Below are positions 34,967 to 45,100 of a stretch of DNA of 64,000 nucleotides, piece by piece. The stretch is taken from positions 1-64,000 of the forward strand of contig NZ_JAJGBK010000029.1 in NCBI RefSeq assembly GCF_020696975.1, read 5' to 3'. Origin of the DNA: Methanoculleus sp. GTDB lineage: Archaea; Halobacteriota; Methanomicrobia; Methanomicrobiales; Methanoculleaceae. Both the position numbers and the translations under genes were made by a program. Under the pieces are notes generated by a model. The model saw only the letters and a program-made list of their open reading frames with translations. It searched no databases and was not told where the DNA came from. Each line of letters opens with the position of its first letter. Positions within the stretch are counted from its first letter, which is position 1.

Positions 34967-34978
34967 TTAAATATATTA
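34967..34978 (-). promoter_or_regulatory. TATA box of mer
   Basis: The minus-strand TAATATATTTAA is a strong TATA box. A start about 25 bases on gives a leader of about 15 bases that includes the GAGGTG site before the TTG start. The remaining interval to 35289 also holds the two TATA-like boxes of the FtsZ-like gene. Confidence 0.55.
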
Positions 34979-35114
34979 TCATTTTGTGCTCGCGAAACGA
35001 CACGCACCGCACAGGTAGTCCAAAATGGAGTGGTGTAACGTGTTCTCCAGGGCATTTGACAATTCTTCTCCCTTACCCTGCAGGAGCCCCCAGCCCGGCA
35101 AAATTAAACCGGAA

Positions 35115-35183
35115 TTTTTAAATAGATTGCATTTATGAGCGGGTACACTCCTGGCTCGCCGGAGACGTACAGAAATATATATG
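35115..35183 (+). promoter_or_regulatory. Two possible TATA boxes upstream of the FtsZ-like gene
   Basis: TTTTTAAATAG (35115-35125) and AAATATATATG (35173-35183) are both good boxes. The nearer one would give a leader of about 85 bases ending in AGGGAG before the ATG. Confidence 0.45.
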
Positions 35184-35289
35184 TTTGCCCGCCCACATAT
35201 TCATCAATAGTTTTGGGTGATATGCACGCTCGTTTCCGCGGCAAAGGTCACCCCGGGCATGCGAAGGTTCAGGGCAGGGAGTATACGGT

Positions 35290-37191
35290 ATGCGAGTGCT
35301 GGCAATCGGGTTGGGTGGCGCAGGGTCACGGGTTGTGGATAGCCTCTACGACCATGACCGGCGAAGCAAAGTCTGCTGCATGAACGCAGTAGCGATCGAT
35401 ATCGATCCGAACTCCCTCGTGCAGCTCCGTTACCTCCCGGACCCCGCGAGGATCTTCTTTCCGCAGATTGATATTGCAGGATCCGACGACATCACGAACG
35501 TGATCGACATCGAGGAGGTGATGACCCGGATCCAGAGCATGGATACGATGGAGATCGATGCCGTGCTGCTCTGCTGTGGGCTCGGCGGCAGTGTCATCGA
35601 CGTCGCGCCCCTCATCATCGGCGAACTCCGCAAGTCCTACGTGGAGCCGATCTTCGCGCTTGCCATCCTGCCGTGCCTGGATGAGGGGAAACGGGTCTCG
35701 GCCAAGGCTGCCGACGACCTCGACGCGCTCCAGGGACTCGTCGATGCCGTCATCCTCTTCGACAACGAGACGTGGTCGCAGAAGATCAGGGCGGCCGCAG
35801 TTGCAGCCGAGGCGGAGAATACCGGGATCGTGGATCAACTGCGCCGGAACCCGCTCTCCCGGGTCACCAACCCAAGAACCCACTATGGCATGCTCAACGA
35901 GAGGATTGCCCGTCAGGTCGGCCTGATTCTTCGAGCCGGAGAATTCAACGAATCCGGGCTTGATGTCGCGGAGATTGTCCTGGACGCGGGAGAGGTCCTC
36001 AATACCCTGAAAGGAAACGGTTTTGTCGCGGTCGGTTACGCTACCGAACGCCTGCCTGCCGGGTGGCTGGATCTCCTCCACCGGCGCCGGTCACTGAAGT
36101 ACTTCATCCAGGGCTCGCAGGAGAAAGCCGCCCGGATCGTCTCGCTCGCGAAGAAAGCGGTCTACGAAGAGGTATCGGTCCCCTGCGACCTCACCAGTGC
36201 CGACAAGGCGCTGGTGCTGATCGCCGGGCCTTCGGCCGAACTCTCGATGAAAGGGTTTCAGACTGTCAGGAAGTGGATCGACCGGAGCATCGCCGGCCTT
36301 GAGATGCGGTCCGGCGACTACCCGGTGAAGAACACGTCATATGTCGGGATCATCATCGTGCTTTCGGGGCTATTCAACATACCCCGTGTTGAGGAACTCC
36401 GGGAGATCCGGGTAGAGTACCGACTTGAATGTGAAGAAGAGCGACTGAGAGCCGAAGAGGAGGAGCGGCGGCGCGAGGAGGAGGCAGCCCGGGCGGCGGG
36501 CGCCGGAACTCCGGAGGAAGAACTCCAGTATGCTGCCTCTCCCCTTGAATCGGCGTTTCTGGAGGAGAGTGATTACATGGCGGAATCATCGATACCGGAG
36601 AGAGACGAGATGATCGCCCTGCCGGGCAGCAGCCAGGGCGATCTGAAGGGCAGGGATGATACCATCGAGATGCTTCCGAGAGCCGAGGCGAAACCAGACG
36701 ACGGGACGGTCATCCTCCCCCCAAAACAGGGAGGAAAGGAGATCGACCTCACCGGGTCCGCCTCAGTCACCGCATCGATGCCTGCACCAAAGAACTCCAC
36801 CTTCGGGCCAAAAGGGATCAGCATCGAGAAGACTGCCCCGAAAGACGATGCGGTAGTATACCCCACATCCTTGAAACCCGTCCAGCGCCCGAAGGACGGG
36901 ATCTTCGCGACCGATGCGGTCACACTGGATCGCGGGACGCAGCGGCCGAGCGATGGCGTCTTCGACAATCCCAACTTACGCATGCAGAGTGCGACCCCTG
37001 CACCGAAGGATACCCTGCTGAACCAGACCGACCGGGGATTCGGTCGCCCAAGCCCCCGCCCAAAGGAGGTTGACACGTCACGGGGAAGGCTTGAGGTGAT
37101 CGAACCGGCTGCCCGACCGGAGATCAGAAAAGAAGGGAAGAAGAAGCCGGAAGACGACACAGACGACGGTGGGATCACCTGGATCCGGTAG
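35290..37191 (+). CDS. Non-canonical FtsZ/tubulin-superfamily protein with long disordered tail
   Basis: This 633-residue protein has an N-terminal Rossmann start (MRVLAIGLGGAGSRVVDSL) and the FtsZ-like helix-strand order through LLCCGLGGSVIDVAPLIIGE and FALAILPCLDEGKR. A C-terminal domain (about 295-370) matches FtsZ's TSADKALVLIAGPSAELSM and YVGIIIVLSG. The tubulin signature GGGTGTG is replaced by CGLGGSVID, and the T7 catalytic Asp motif is not seen, so GTP hydrolysis is doubtful. After a charged coiled coil (about 375-400), about 220 residues are Pro/Lys/Asp-rich with repeated short motifs. AGGGAG precedes the ATG. Its 3' end overlaps nrpR by 17 bases. Confidence 0.75.
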   Translation: MRVLAIGLGGAGSRVVDSLYDHDRRSKVCCMNAVAIDIDPNSLVQLRYLPDPARIFFPQIDIAGSDDITNVIDIEEVMTRIQSMDTMEIDAVLLCCGLGGSVIDVAPLIIGELRKSYVEPIFALAILPCLDEGKRVSAKAADDLDALQGLVDAVILFDNETWSQKIRAAAVAAEAENTGIVDQLRRNPLSRVTNPRTHYGMLNERIARQVGLILRAGEFNESGLDVAEIVLDAGEVLNTLKGNGFVAVGYATERLPAGWLDLLHRRRSLKYFIQGSQEKAARIVSLAKKAVYEEVSVPCDLTSADKALVLIAGPSAELSMKGFQTVRKWIDRSIAGLEMRSGDYPVKNTSYVGIIIVLSGLFNIPRVEELREIRVEYRLECEEERLRAEEEERRREEEAARAAGAGTPEEELQYAASPLESAFLEESDYMAESSIPERDEMIALPGSSQGDLKGRDDTIEMLPRAEAKPDDGTVILPPKQGGKEIDLTGSASVTASMPAPKNSTFGPKGISIEKTAPKDDAVVYPTSLKPVQRPKDGIFATDAVTLDRGTQRPSDGVFDNPNLRMQSATPAPKDTLLNQTDRGFGRPSPRPKEVDTSRGRLEVIEPAARPEIRKEGKKKPEDDTDDGGITWIR

Positions 37192-38143
37192 CATCTGCAA
37201 TGCGCTCAAACGTTATGATGCCGGCACCGATCTCGGTCCTGATGACGTAGCCCTTCTCGATCGCGCTTCCCACCATATTCATGCCGGAAAAAGCGACGAC
37301 GGAGAGACGGTAGGGATGTTTTGGAAGGTTGAACTCCCCGATGCTTCCGCCGGCGGGGAAGACGAAACCCCACTCCCCCATCAGAGCGGTGGCCTCCTCG
37401 ACCTGATCCCGCGCGGGCGCAGGCACCGCGCGGACATTTGCAAGCCCTACGCCGGCCCGGGTTGTCACCAGCCGGTGGATTGAGGTGAGACCGGCGGATA
37501 TGAAGAGGTGGAGCGGATCGACCGACGTCCCCCGGTAGCCGATGAGATCGAGGAACCCGGCTGAACCGTTCTCATCGACGGCAATCCTGCCGGCATACTC
37601 AAGCCTCGCCGGTATGCCCATCTTCTGGAGGACACCGTCTAACGTGACGCTGCAAGCTGTCATGATCCCGACATGGCCGTCAGGTATACGGGGATCGGAA
37701 TCGACGATCCGGTAGGTGTTCAGGAATCCGTAGCCTGCCGCCGCCACCTCGCCGAAGGCTGCCGTGACCCCGTCAAGATCCTCCTCCCGCACAATGGAGA
37801 GGTTGTAGGCGATACTCCCCGTCCCGGTCGCCGGGTCGAAGGTGCTCCGGAAGGCGAGCTGTTCGAGCCTCGATATGATGAAGCCGATCCGCTCGTCGAC
37901 AAGCGCGCTCTCGCTCTCGGCGATCCCCGCTTCGGTAAGAATGCGCCCACGGTTCCCGACCTTCTCCGTAAACCCCGCTTCATCGAGATACTGGAGATAA
38001 TACTGGACGGCACGGTCACTCAGGACGAATCCTCGCTCGGCCATCTTCTCGCTCAACCGTTTCGCACCCTGGGGTTCGTGCGACTCCGCGAGGATGCGCA
38101 GGATCTCGAGGTACTTCCGTTCCGAACGGATCGAGGGGCTCAT
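37175..38143 (-). CDS. nrpR: Nitrogen-regulation repressor NrpR, single-domain type
   Basis: This 322-residue protein has an N-terminal winged helix (ERKYLEILRILAESHEPQGA, RAVQYYLQYLDEAGFTEKVG) followed by one NrpR (DUF128) regulatory domain (about 85-315) with YRIVDSDPRIPDGHVGIMTA, GYRGTSVDPLHLFISAGLTS and VVAFSGMNMVGSAIEKG. In methanogens NrpR represses nif and glnA promoters until 2-oxoglutarate binds. The ATG shares bases with the dcd stop, so the two are cotranscribed. Confidence 0.93.
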   Translation of the reverse strand: MSPSIRSERKYLEILRILAESHEPQGAKRLSEKMAERGFVLSDRAVQYYLQYLDEAGFTEKVGNRGRILTEAGIAESESALVDERIGFIISRLEQLAFRSTFDPATGTGSIAYNLSIVREEDLDGVTAAFGEVAAAGYGFLNTYRIVDSDPRIPDGHVGIMTACSVTLDGVLQKMGIPARLEYAGRIAVDENGSAGFLDLIGYRGTSVDPLHLFISAGLTSIHRLVTTRAGVGLANVRAVPAPARDQVEEATALMGEWGFVFPAGGSIGEFNLPKHPYRLSVVAFSGMNMVGSAIEKGYVIRTEIGAGIITFERIADATGSR

Positions 38144-38565
38144 CGGGTATGCACCACGCCCCGGCTATCCTGATACCGGCCCTCGTAGAGCCGGTCACCG
38201 TTCAATACTTCCTGAAGGATCATCTGCACGATCCGATCTCCTTTTGCAAGGCGGATCTCCTCGGTGCCGGCGTTTGTCAGGCAGAGCGTCAGCTGGCCCC
38301 GGAATCCCGGGTCCACGAACCCGCCGCCGAGGAGGGCGCCCCGACGGGCGAGCGAGGAGCGGCACCGGAGGGTTGCCGCAAGGTCTGCCGGGAGTTCCAC
38401 CCGCTCGATCGAGGGGACGAGGGTGCATGTCCCGCGCGGGAGCACGGTATCTTCGGCTGCCCGGAGGTCGTAAGAGGCGGGCTGCTGGGATGCGCTATGG
38501 TATGGCTCGATGACGAGGTCACCGTCCTGGAGACGGCGAACGATTTCGCTGGACGAGAGGATCAT
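38140..38565 (-). CDS. dcd: dCTP deaminase (possibly bifunctional dCTP deaminase/dUTPase)
   Basis: This 141-residue trimeric enzyme is of the dUTPase fold. It starts MILSSSEIVRRLQDGDLVIE, with SASQQPASYDLR, RCRSSLARRGALLGGGFVDP (active-site Arg-Ser-Ser and Gly-rich loop), GFRGQLTLCLTN and RIVQMILQEV. It is shorter than the ~190-residue bacterial Dcd and ends soon after the last core strand, so its exact class is open. ATG 38565 is chosen from several in-frame starts as the family start. The message is probably leaderless from a TATA-like sequence near 38590-38602, which may also serve the divergent tRNA. Confidence 0.88.
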   Translation of the reverse strand: MILSSSEIVRRLQDGDLVIEPYHSASQQPASYDLRAAEDTVLPRGTCTLVPSIERVELPADLAATLRCRSSLARRGALLGGGFVDPGFRGQLTLCLTNAGTEEIRLAKGDRIVQMILQEVLNGDRLYEGRYQDSRGVVHTR

Positions 38566-38620
38566 CGTATAAGGTACTGGCATAAAAACGCTTAATAACT
38601 TATGATGGAAACTCATGAGG

Positions 38621-38692
38621 GGACCTATGGGGTAGAGGACATCCTTTTGGGCTTCGAACCCAAGGACGCGGGTTCAATTCCCGCTGGGTCCG
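38621..38692 (+). tRNA. tRNA-Arg (anticodon TCG)
   Basis: The acceptor stem GGACCTA pairs with TGGGTCC, with discriminator G. The anticodon stem TTGGG/CCCAA encloses the loop CTTCGAA, giving anticodon TCG (reads CGA). The T arm is GCGGG-TTCAATT-CCCGC. There is no intron, and CCA is not encoded. It is 55 bases from the divergent dcd start. Confidence 0.92.
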
Positions 38693-38731
38693 TCATTTCT
38701 TTCGGGTGCGCGCGAGGCGCACTCCAAAAAA

Positions 38732-41695
38732 TTATGCAAGCCGGATATACGCAGCCTGCGGATCTCCTACCAGGATCGGATCGAGGAGCAACCAGGACTC
38801 TGGTGCGTCGTCGGCCGAGGCGCGTACCCGAATAATATACTCTCCCGGCGGGAGATCACGGACGTCGAGGCAGGAGTCAACCGCGGTTACGGCGCTGTCT
38901 GCGGTCAGGGTCTCGAACCCCAGCCAGGAGAAGCCGCCGTCGTTTGAGTACTCCACAATCTCGGTCACGGTCCCCGATCCGGTGTAACTCTGGTTCCAGG
39001 CGACGGTGAGGAACTCCAGCACCGGTTCTGCGCAGGTATAACGTGGGTCTGTGAGCGCGAGCGTCGCGGAACCCAGGCCCGTGTTATTGAGGTCCGGTTT
39101 GGCCGTGATGAAGGTGTCGGGCAGATCGAGTTCAGCCGCACCGTCGTTGAACGTGATCGTTGAACCCGGTCCGAAGACGTTGATGTTGCCGTCGGTGAGC
39201 ACCCGGAGGCGGAACGTCGCCTCCCAGACCTGGTCGAGGTGAACCGTACCGACGTCGAAATTCAGGGTGTGGTCGTCGTTCCAGTCATCGGTCTGGTTGA
39301 GGGTCTTTTTGGGGGTGATCACATAGGGTGGCGTCTTGTTCTCGACCCAGCTCTCGATGGTGGTCGATACCCCGTCCTCGTAGACGTAGGAGAAGACATC
39401 CGAACCGTTTCGGTACCCTTCGTTGACCTGTATTGTGCTGAAATTGAGGTTCATCCTGGTACCGACGCCGGCCTCGGTCTTGAGTTCGCCGGCGATACGT
39501 TTGTAGATATCAGTGAGCTCTTTTTCGCCGGAAGCGTGCTCATAAAAACCCCCGGTTGAGGATGCAAGTATCTGCATCGTCTCGTTGACTGTCGGGCCGG
39601 GCTTGTAAGCAAACGTGATCGTATAGAGTTTCACGCCATTGTCATCGGCAAATCGGGACATGTTTTGATTGGTGGACTCGCCGTCTTTGCACCTCCAGTA
39701 ATTTCTCCGGGCACTCCATTCGAGAGTGCCACCCAGACCATCGTAGTACCGATAGTGATCGGGCTCCAATTTGTTGCCGCTGAAACTGTAAGCATTCGAA
39801 GCATTTTCAGGATAGCCTGTCCCGTGCCCAAGCGGGCTCCCATCGTAGTTCCAGTCCCCATCGGTCATGACGACCACAGCCTTGACGGCTTCGGGTCGAT
39901 CCTGGTTCTCCTTCTGCATGAGGATGGCTTCATAAATTGCTCGCCGTAACTGTGTGGCACCGTCTGCCTTGAGACCGTCCAGGTTTGCGGTTACCCCTTC
40001 GAACGAGTCGCTCAGGTTGTTGTCCACCCTTGTCGAGGAGGAGAACGAAATGAGCCCGATGCGGTCCCAGTCAGGGTTCATCTGGCTGATGAATGTTTTT
40101 GCTGCAGTCTGTGCAGCCTTCATCCTCGTCTGGCCCACATCATTATTTCCCATACTCCCCGACCGGTCCACCACTAGCACCACGTCGATCGGGTCCGGCC
40201 GGAGTTCCCAGCCGTCGCCCTTCAGCCGGATCGTGACATCGGTTGTATCGTTCACCCCAACCGTCTCGTTGGAGACGCTTGTCTCTACCGAGAGATAGGG
40301 ATAATTTATCCAGGTCAGGGTGAGATTCCGGGTGACGCCCTCCCACGTCGCCCGGACGGTCGCCGTGCCCTTCGCGGCGGCGTCCCAGCCTTCCTCGCCC
40401 GGGCGGGCAAACTTACCCGGGTGGAACCTGACGATGGCATAGCCGTCGTCGCCGGTGGTGGCAGACATCTCATTTCGTCCCTCGGGCAGGAGGTACGGCG
40501 CCCCGGTCTGGGTGTAACTGCCAAAACGGATCGATCCGGTATCGATGGTAAACGTCACATCCTCTCCGGGAACCGGGTTCCCCTTGATGTCCATCACCTT
40601 GGCCCGGAGGTGCGAGACGGAACCGGCGTCGACATCCCGGCTCGGCATGGACTGGGGGCTCGCGGAGAGGAGCATGTCCACCGGGGCTGTGTGGATGAAC
40701 TCGACCTCCTGCGCTATCGTCACGCTCGCGTTGTCCACTGCCGTCGCGGTGATGTTGACCACACCGGTTGCGTCCTTCGGGCCGTAGAGGAGGCAGGCGA
40801 CGCCCGTGCTGTTCGTCGGGAGGACTACGCTCTCTCCAAGGGAGGTGTTGACCCGGATGTCGCGGCCGGCCGCCGGGTTGCCCCAGGTGTCGGAGAGCCG
40901 GTAAGTCAGAGTAAACGTGCTCTCGCCGTCGGCAGGCTGGTAGGGGACCGGATCGGCATCGGGGTCGACGGTGATGGCTATGCCGGTGGGAAGCCCGGTA
41001 GGCAGCCCGTGGATGGAGATGTAGCGGTCGACACTGCCGGGGAGGACAGTCATCCGGACGATGTTCTCGCCGATGATGCGATCGGTTCTGAGCTCCGCCC
41101 GGACAAAACCGGTTGCGTTGACCGACGGTTCAAGTATCGGCACCGATGCTCCCACGTCGTTGAAGAATACGGCATCGCCTTCGACCGAACCGACACTGAA
41201 GCGTACGGTCTCGGTGACCCGCCGGTCGTCCACCGGGTTGCCGTGCCGGTCGGCCACGCCTGCGACGATAGTGGTGGTATTGCCCGCGGTCACTTCGGAG
41301 TCGTAATGGAGGTGCGTGATGCGGGAGGGCAGGTCATGATCGATCTTCTGTTCAAACGTCCCCTCCGCCGCCCCCGCCCGGGCGGTGATCACGGCGTCGC
41401 CGCTCGTCCTGTTGACGGCAAACGTCGCGATGGCGGTTCCGGAGGCATTGGTGGTGACGGTCGCGGGCGCGAGACGGCCGTAGACCGGGTCGGCCGAGAG
41501 TGTCACGGTGCAGTTCGGAAGCGGCGCACCGCTCCCGTCAAGCACCTGCACGGTTATTCTGGCGGAGTCAGCCCCGTTCGCCACCAGCCAGTCGGTGTCG
41601 CTTGAGAGGATGATCTGCCCGGGATCTGCCGCACTCGCGACAGGAACGATCAGGCCAAGCAGGATCGTGAGGAGGAACACTTTCTGAAAATTCAT
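38732..41695 (-). CDS. Secreted surface protein with Big-type repeats and a VWA domain (paralogue 1)
   Basis: This 987-residue protein begins with a signal peptide (MNFQKVFLLTILLGLIVPVA, cleavage after about ASA). Three to four bacterial-Ig-like (invasin/Big) repeats span roughly 25-470, e.g. LLSASPQSMPSRDVDAGSVS. A von Willebrand A domain (about 500-740) has an intact MIDAS: DRSGS, the GATQLRR threonine and TDGD. A C-terminal beta-rich part ends LPPGEYIIRV. Many Asn sequons suggest glycosylation. There is no PGF-CTERM or final membrane helix, so attachment is unclear. It is nearly collinear with the gene at 42170-45172. Adhesion or protein binding is inferred. Confidence 0.8.
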   Translation of the reverse strand: MNFQKVFLLTILLGLIVPVASAADPGQIILSSDTDWLVANGADSARITVQVLDGSGAPLPNCTVTLSADPVYGRLAPATVTTNASGTAIATFAVNRTSGDAVITARAGAAEGTFEQKIDHDLPSRITHLHYDSEVTAGNTTTIVAGVADRHGNPVDDRRVTETVRFSVGSVEGDAVFFNDVGASVPILEPSVNATGFVRAELRTDRIIGENIVRMTVLPGSVDRYISIHGLPTGLPTGIAITVDPDADPVPYQPADGESTFTLTYRLSDTWGNPAAGRDIRVNTSLGESVVLPTNSTGVACLLYGPKDATGVVNITATAVDNASVTIAQEVEFIHTAPVDMLLSASPQSMPSRDVDAGSVSHLRAKVMDIKGNPVPGEDVTFTIDTGSIRFGSYTQTGAPYLLPEGRNEMSATTGDDGYAIVRFHPGKFARPGEEGWDAAAKGTATVRATWEGVTRNLTLTWINYPYLSVETSVSNETVGVNDTTDVTIRLKGDGWELRPDPIDVVLVVDRSGSMGNNDVGQTRMKAAQTAAKTFISQMNPDWDRIGLISFSSSTRVDNNLSDSFEGVTANLDGLKADGATQLRRAIYEAILMQKENQDRPEAVKAVVVMTDGDWNYDGSPLGHGTGYPENASNAYSFSGNKLEPDHYRYYDGLGGTLEWSARRNYWRCKDGESTNQNMSRFADDNGVKLYTITFAYKPGPTVNETMQILASSTGGFYEHASGEKELTDIYKRIAGELKTEAGVGTRMNLNFSTIQVNEGYRNGSDVFSYVYEDGVSTTIESWVENKTPPYVITPKKTLNQTDDWNDDHTLNFDVGTVHLDQVWEATFRLRVLTDGNINVFGPGSTITFNDGAAELDLPDTFITAKPDLNNTGLGSATLALTDPRYTCAEPVLEFLTVAWNQSYTGSGTVTEIVEYSNDGGFSWLGFETLTADSAVTAVDSCLDVRDLPPGEYIIRVRASADDAPESWLLLDPILVGDPQAAYIRLA

Positions 41696-42169
41696 GCTGA
41701 GATCAGAGAGCCGTGATCCTGCACATTATATATAATCATTCTCATTTGATTCGAATCGGCAGACGCCAATCCAAATCCCGATTTGCGCCCGGATGAGATT
41801 TATACAACAAATTAAAAAACATTTTCGATCAAAATGAGAGTAAAATATTGCACATACCACACAACAATAATATAGAGAATATTTGATCTAATTTTCACAC
41901 ATGCTGAGGCGCAAAATCAACGATAATTGCCCATGAATCACGACATAATATGAGATTATGCAGATTTAGTTTATAATATCCCCCTGTAGTGCAGCAAACA
42001 CTTCGTGAAGTTTAAATACAGGTTCGCGCAGGCAGTCGGGAGAGCGTCTGTGCAGGGCCCGGTAAGCCGGATGATCGCAAGAGAGAGGCAGGGGGTGCCC
42101 GGCAAAGTGGCGGGTATCCTGGAGGTCCCGCCGTTTTCAGGAGGGAGGCCTGAAAAAGGTGCGGAAGGG
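41696..42169. other. AT-rich intergenic region between the two VWA genes
   Basis: This 470-base gap is strikingly AT-rich from about 41720 to 42010, unlike the rest of the window. A palindromic TATA box (41725-41736) serves the downstream gene. AT-rich stretches (TTAAAAAACATTTTCGATC, ACAATAATATAGAGAAT) carry no gene I can see. 42010-42169 is GC-rich again and lies after the 42170 gene's stop. Confidence 0.6.
41725..41736 (-). promoter_or_regulatory. TATA box of VWA paralogue 1
   Basis: ATTATATATAAT is a self-complementary, strong TATA box 30-41 bases before the ATG at 41695, giving a very short leader. Confidence 0.55.
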
Positions 42170-45100
42170 TTACTGGACCAGTATGTAAGCGCTTCCGTTC
42201 GCCCCGACAGTCACTTCCTGGGACAGTCTGGCCGAGGCATCCCCTGTATCTGGCGCATAACCACAGACCCTGATGATGTAGTCGCCGGCCGGGAGGCCCC
42301 GCACATCCAGCGTAGACTCACCACCCGTAGTCCTGTTGGTAGCGCTGATACTGTCGAACTTCACCCAGGTGTACTCGTTGTCATTGGAGTAGAAGAGATC
42401 CTCCGTCACGGTATAGAGACCGGTGTAGTTGAGGTCCCAGGCGACCGGGAGGAATTCGGTGACTGGCTCAACGCCGGTGAAGCAAAGGTTGCTGATCTCA
42501 AGTTCCCGGAAGTCCATCCCGGTGTTGTTCAGGGGATAGGCCGTGATGAAGGTGTCGGGGAGGGAGAGTGTGTCGGTGCCGTTGTTGAACCTGATCGTCG
42601 AGCCCGGGCCGAAGACGTTGATGTTTCCTTCCTTCGTTACCCTGAGGCTGAACGTCGTCTCCCAGGTCTGGCCGAGGCGCACGGTGCCGATGTTGAAGTG
42701 GAGGTTGTGGTCGTCGTTCCAGTCGGCGGTCTGGTCGATGGTGTGCAAGGGAACGATCATATGGCGGCCGGTCTCATTATCGACCCAGCTCTCGATGGTC
42801 GTCGATACTCCGTTCATAGGAACGTAGTCAAAGACATCGGCCCCACACTCAAATCTCTCGTTCACCTCGACGTTTTCAAAGGCGATGTCCAGTTCGGTAT
42901 CGACACCGGCCTCGGTTCGGAGTTCGCCGGCGATGCGCGTGTAGATATCGGTGAGTTCGTCGCCATTCCGGGCATGTTCGTAAAACCCGCCGGTTGAGGA
43001 CGAGAGAATCTCCATCGTCTCGCTAACGATCTTATCGGGTTTATAGGCGAACGTGATCATGTAAAGTCTCACACCGTTGTCGCTCGCATACCGGGACATG
43101 TTCTGGTTGGTGGACTCGCCGTCGATGCAGTAATCATACTCACGGAAGTATCCTGAGAGGAAGTTTCGCTTATACCATTTTTCCCCCTCCAAAAGCGTCC
43201 CGCCAAGGCCGCCATAATACCGATAATGGTCGGGCTCCAACTCATTGCCACTGAACGAGTATACCCAGTCTGAACTCTCAGGATATCCCGTCCCGTGCCC
43301 GAGCGGGCTTCCATCGTAGTTCCAGTCGCCATCAGTCATGACGACGACGGCTTTGATGGCCCGGGGCCGGTCGGAACTCTCCTTCTGCATACGTATCGCC
43401 TCGTAGATACCCCGCCGGAGTTGTGTTGCGCCGTTCGCCTGAAGGGCATTCAGGTTGGCGGTAACTTCCTCAAACGAATCTCCCAGGTTGTTGTCCACCC
43501 TTGTCGAGGACGAGAATGAGACGAGACCGACACGATCCGTGGCGGGGTCCATCTGGCCGATGAACGTGGATGCCGCACTCTTTGCCGCAGCCATCCTTGA
43601 CGGGCGTACATCCTTTTCTGCCATACTTCCCGATCGGTCAATCACCAGCACCACGTCGATCGGGTCAGGCTGGAGCGCCCAGCCGTCACCCCGGAGACGG
43701 ATCGTGACATCGGTTGTGTTATCCACCGCAACCGTCTCAGGGGAGACCTCCGTCTCCACCGAGAGGTAGGGGTAGTTCTTCCAGGTCAGGATGATATCCC
43801 GGGTGACGTTTTCCCATGTGGCCCGGACGACTGCTGTACCGGTCGCGGTGTCACTCCACCCCTGCTCGCTTCTATCGATCGTGAACCTGCCCGGCCGGAA
43901 GTCAACAATCGCGGAGCCGTTGCCGTCGGTATAGGCCCATGTCTTTAGCAGTTCCGGCTCCAGGGTCTGGACATAGGGCGTGCAATTCACCGATACGATC
44001 TCAAACTCCACACGCTCGTCCTCGACGGGGTTCCCCCTCTCATCGATCACCTTCGCCCGGAGGTGCGAAACGGAACCATCGTTGACATCGCGGCTCGGCA
44101 TCGATTGGGGGCTCGCGGAGAGGAGCATGTTTACCGGCTCGGTACTGGTGAACTCCACCTCCTGCGATACGCTTACGCTCTCGTTCGTGGCTGCCGTGAC
44201 CACGATGGTCGCGATGCCAACAGAATCCTCAGGCCCGTAGGTGAACATCACCTGCCCATGGGAGTTGGAGGTGATAAGACGGCTCTCCCACCCATCGGGC
44301 TGGCCCACCCGTTCCATCGTGGCATTCACCCAGAGGCCCTGCTCGGCGGTGGGATTCCCGTACTCGTCATACAGGGTGCAGGTGAACGAGACCATCGTCC
44401 TTCCATCAGCCGGGACCGAACCACTGACCGGAACAACCACCTGTGTGATGCGGGATGGCAATCCCCCTACGCCATTGATGGAGATCTGCTGGCTCCCGAC
44501 CTCCGAAGCCGGTCGGATATAGACAAGGTTCTCCCCGGCCACCGTATCGACCCGGAGCATCACGGTGGCGTTCCCGTTCGCATCCACCGGCACGGTGATC
44601 TCATCCGCACCGTTGCTGAACACCGCCCCCGTGCCCCCCTCGATCATGCTCGCCGTGAAACGCACGTTTTCGGCTTCCTTCCGGTTGTCCACCACGTTCC
44701 CATACCCGTCCACCATCCGGACAACGATCTCCGTCGTTCCTCCGGCGGTCACATTTCGCTCGTGCCAGATGTTGGCGATCGCGCCTGGGGCTGCGTGATC
44801 GATCTGTTGGTTGACGCTCCCCGTCAGGGGCTCACTCATCCCCTCATGCGAGACCGTCGCCGTGATCGTCGCGGTCCCGCTCCGTGTTCCGGGTTTAAAG
44901 ACAGTCACCGCCTTTCCGTCGCCGTTCGTCACCGCCTGCACCGGCGAAACAGTCCCATCCGTGCCGTCCACTGCAAACTCAACGACAGCCCCCGGAACAG
45001 GGGTGCTGGTACCGTTCAGCACCTCAACCGTGATGGTTGAGGTCTCCTTGCTCCCTGCCGTCACCCACGGAGTGTCCGCAGTTATCGTGATACTATCCGG

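Noticed and set aside
42005-42997. 330-codon plus-strand frame opposite the end of VWA paralogue 2
   Set aside because: It is a shadow of the minus-strand gene, whose DVRGLPAGDYIIRV region matches paralogue 1.
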